Below, piece by piece: positions 60,811 to 60,883 of a DNA stretch of 60,883 nucleotides. Where the stretch lies: positions 1 to 60,883 of the forward strand of contig NZ_QJUO01000025.1 in the NCBI RefSeq assembly GCF_004327335.1, written 5' to 3'. Made by a program: the position numbers and the translations under genes. The notes below the pieces were generated by a model. That model saw only the letters and a program-made list of their open reading frames with translations, was not told where the DNA came from and did no database searches. Source of the stretch: Stutzerimonas kirkiae (GTDB lineage Bacteria > Pseudomonadota > Gammaproteobacteria > Pseudomonadales > Pseudomonadaceae). Each line of letters starts with the position of its first letter. Within the stretch, counting starts at the first letter, position 1.

Positions 60811-60883
60811 CAGGTCTTGAGAGAACAGCGGAGCCAGTCCAGAATGCCCTCATGACCACCCTCCCCCAGCCACCCTTCTGCAG

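Noticed and set aside
60852..60883. ATG near the right edge (MTTLPQPPFC...) as the start of a new gene
   Set aside because: Only ten codons are visible and the ribosome site is weak; it cannot be judged without more sequence.

Overview
This window reads as the chromosome of a Pseudomonas-type gammaproteobacterium. It is GC-rich (I estimate above 60%), densely coded, and most genes are typical pseudomonad families. Several blocks follow the gene order I remember from P. aeruginosa PAO1: TIGR00153-pit-argE-argA (PA5208 to PA5204); a zinc-type operon, oprG and two epimerase-like genes (PA4063 to PA4069); and ssb-MFS-uvrA (PA4232 to PA4234). These comparisons are from memory. The species cannot be fixed from the sequence. 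I found no rRNA, tRNA, CRISPR array, prophage or recognisable transposase.

Layout. 1-2.1 kb: a cut lipoprotein hydrolase-like gene and the thioredoxin/TPR chaperone CnoX (YbbN). 2.5-6.1 kb: two chemoreceptors (a dCache type and a PAS/Aer type). 6.1-12.2 kb: a convergent four-gene signalling operon of triple-receiver hybrid kinase, CheR, CheB and receiver-kinase. 12.3-17.5 kb: a YqaE/Pmp3 peptide, a U32 protein (RlhA-like), a small unknown protein, DUF502 and CYTH-CHAD. 17.7-23.6 kb: PhoU-like and Pit phosphate genes, argE, argA and rsmE. 23.7-31.7 kb: katG, rarD, glcB and a CSS-EAL phosphodiesterase. 32-35.9 kb: a histidine-rich metal protein with an ABC exporter-like pair, DUF3299 and OprG. 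36-43.2 kb: two sugar-nucleotide enzymes, ssb, a YajR-like transporter and uvrA. 43.4-51.8 kb: a complete ferric-siderophore locus, with two-component system, TonB receptor, methyltransferase and DUF3649-PepSY-DUF3325 reductase module. 51.9-60.8 kb: a DeoR regulator, an APH-type kinase, a phospho-lyase-like class III PLP enzyme, an SDR and a polyamine-type ABC transporter.

The most distinctive signal is a family of intergenic palindromic elements, about 100-220 bp, present in eight copies. The best copy has perfect 17-bp terminal inverted repeats carrying GGGCGATCGC. The arms change together between copies, so base pairing is kept. One copy carries a nested second palindrome, one has a (CTGG)22 microsatellite expanded in its left arm, and two appear to supply the stop codon of the preceding gene (argA, rarD). 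The most interesting metabolic lead is the kinase plus phospho-lyase plus transporter cluster at the right end. It fits a pathway that phosphorylates an amino alcohol and then eliminates phosphate and ammonia.
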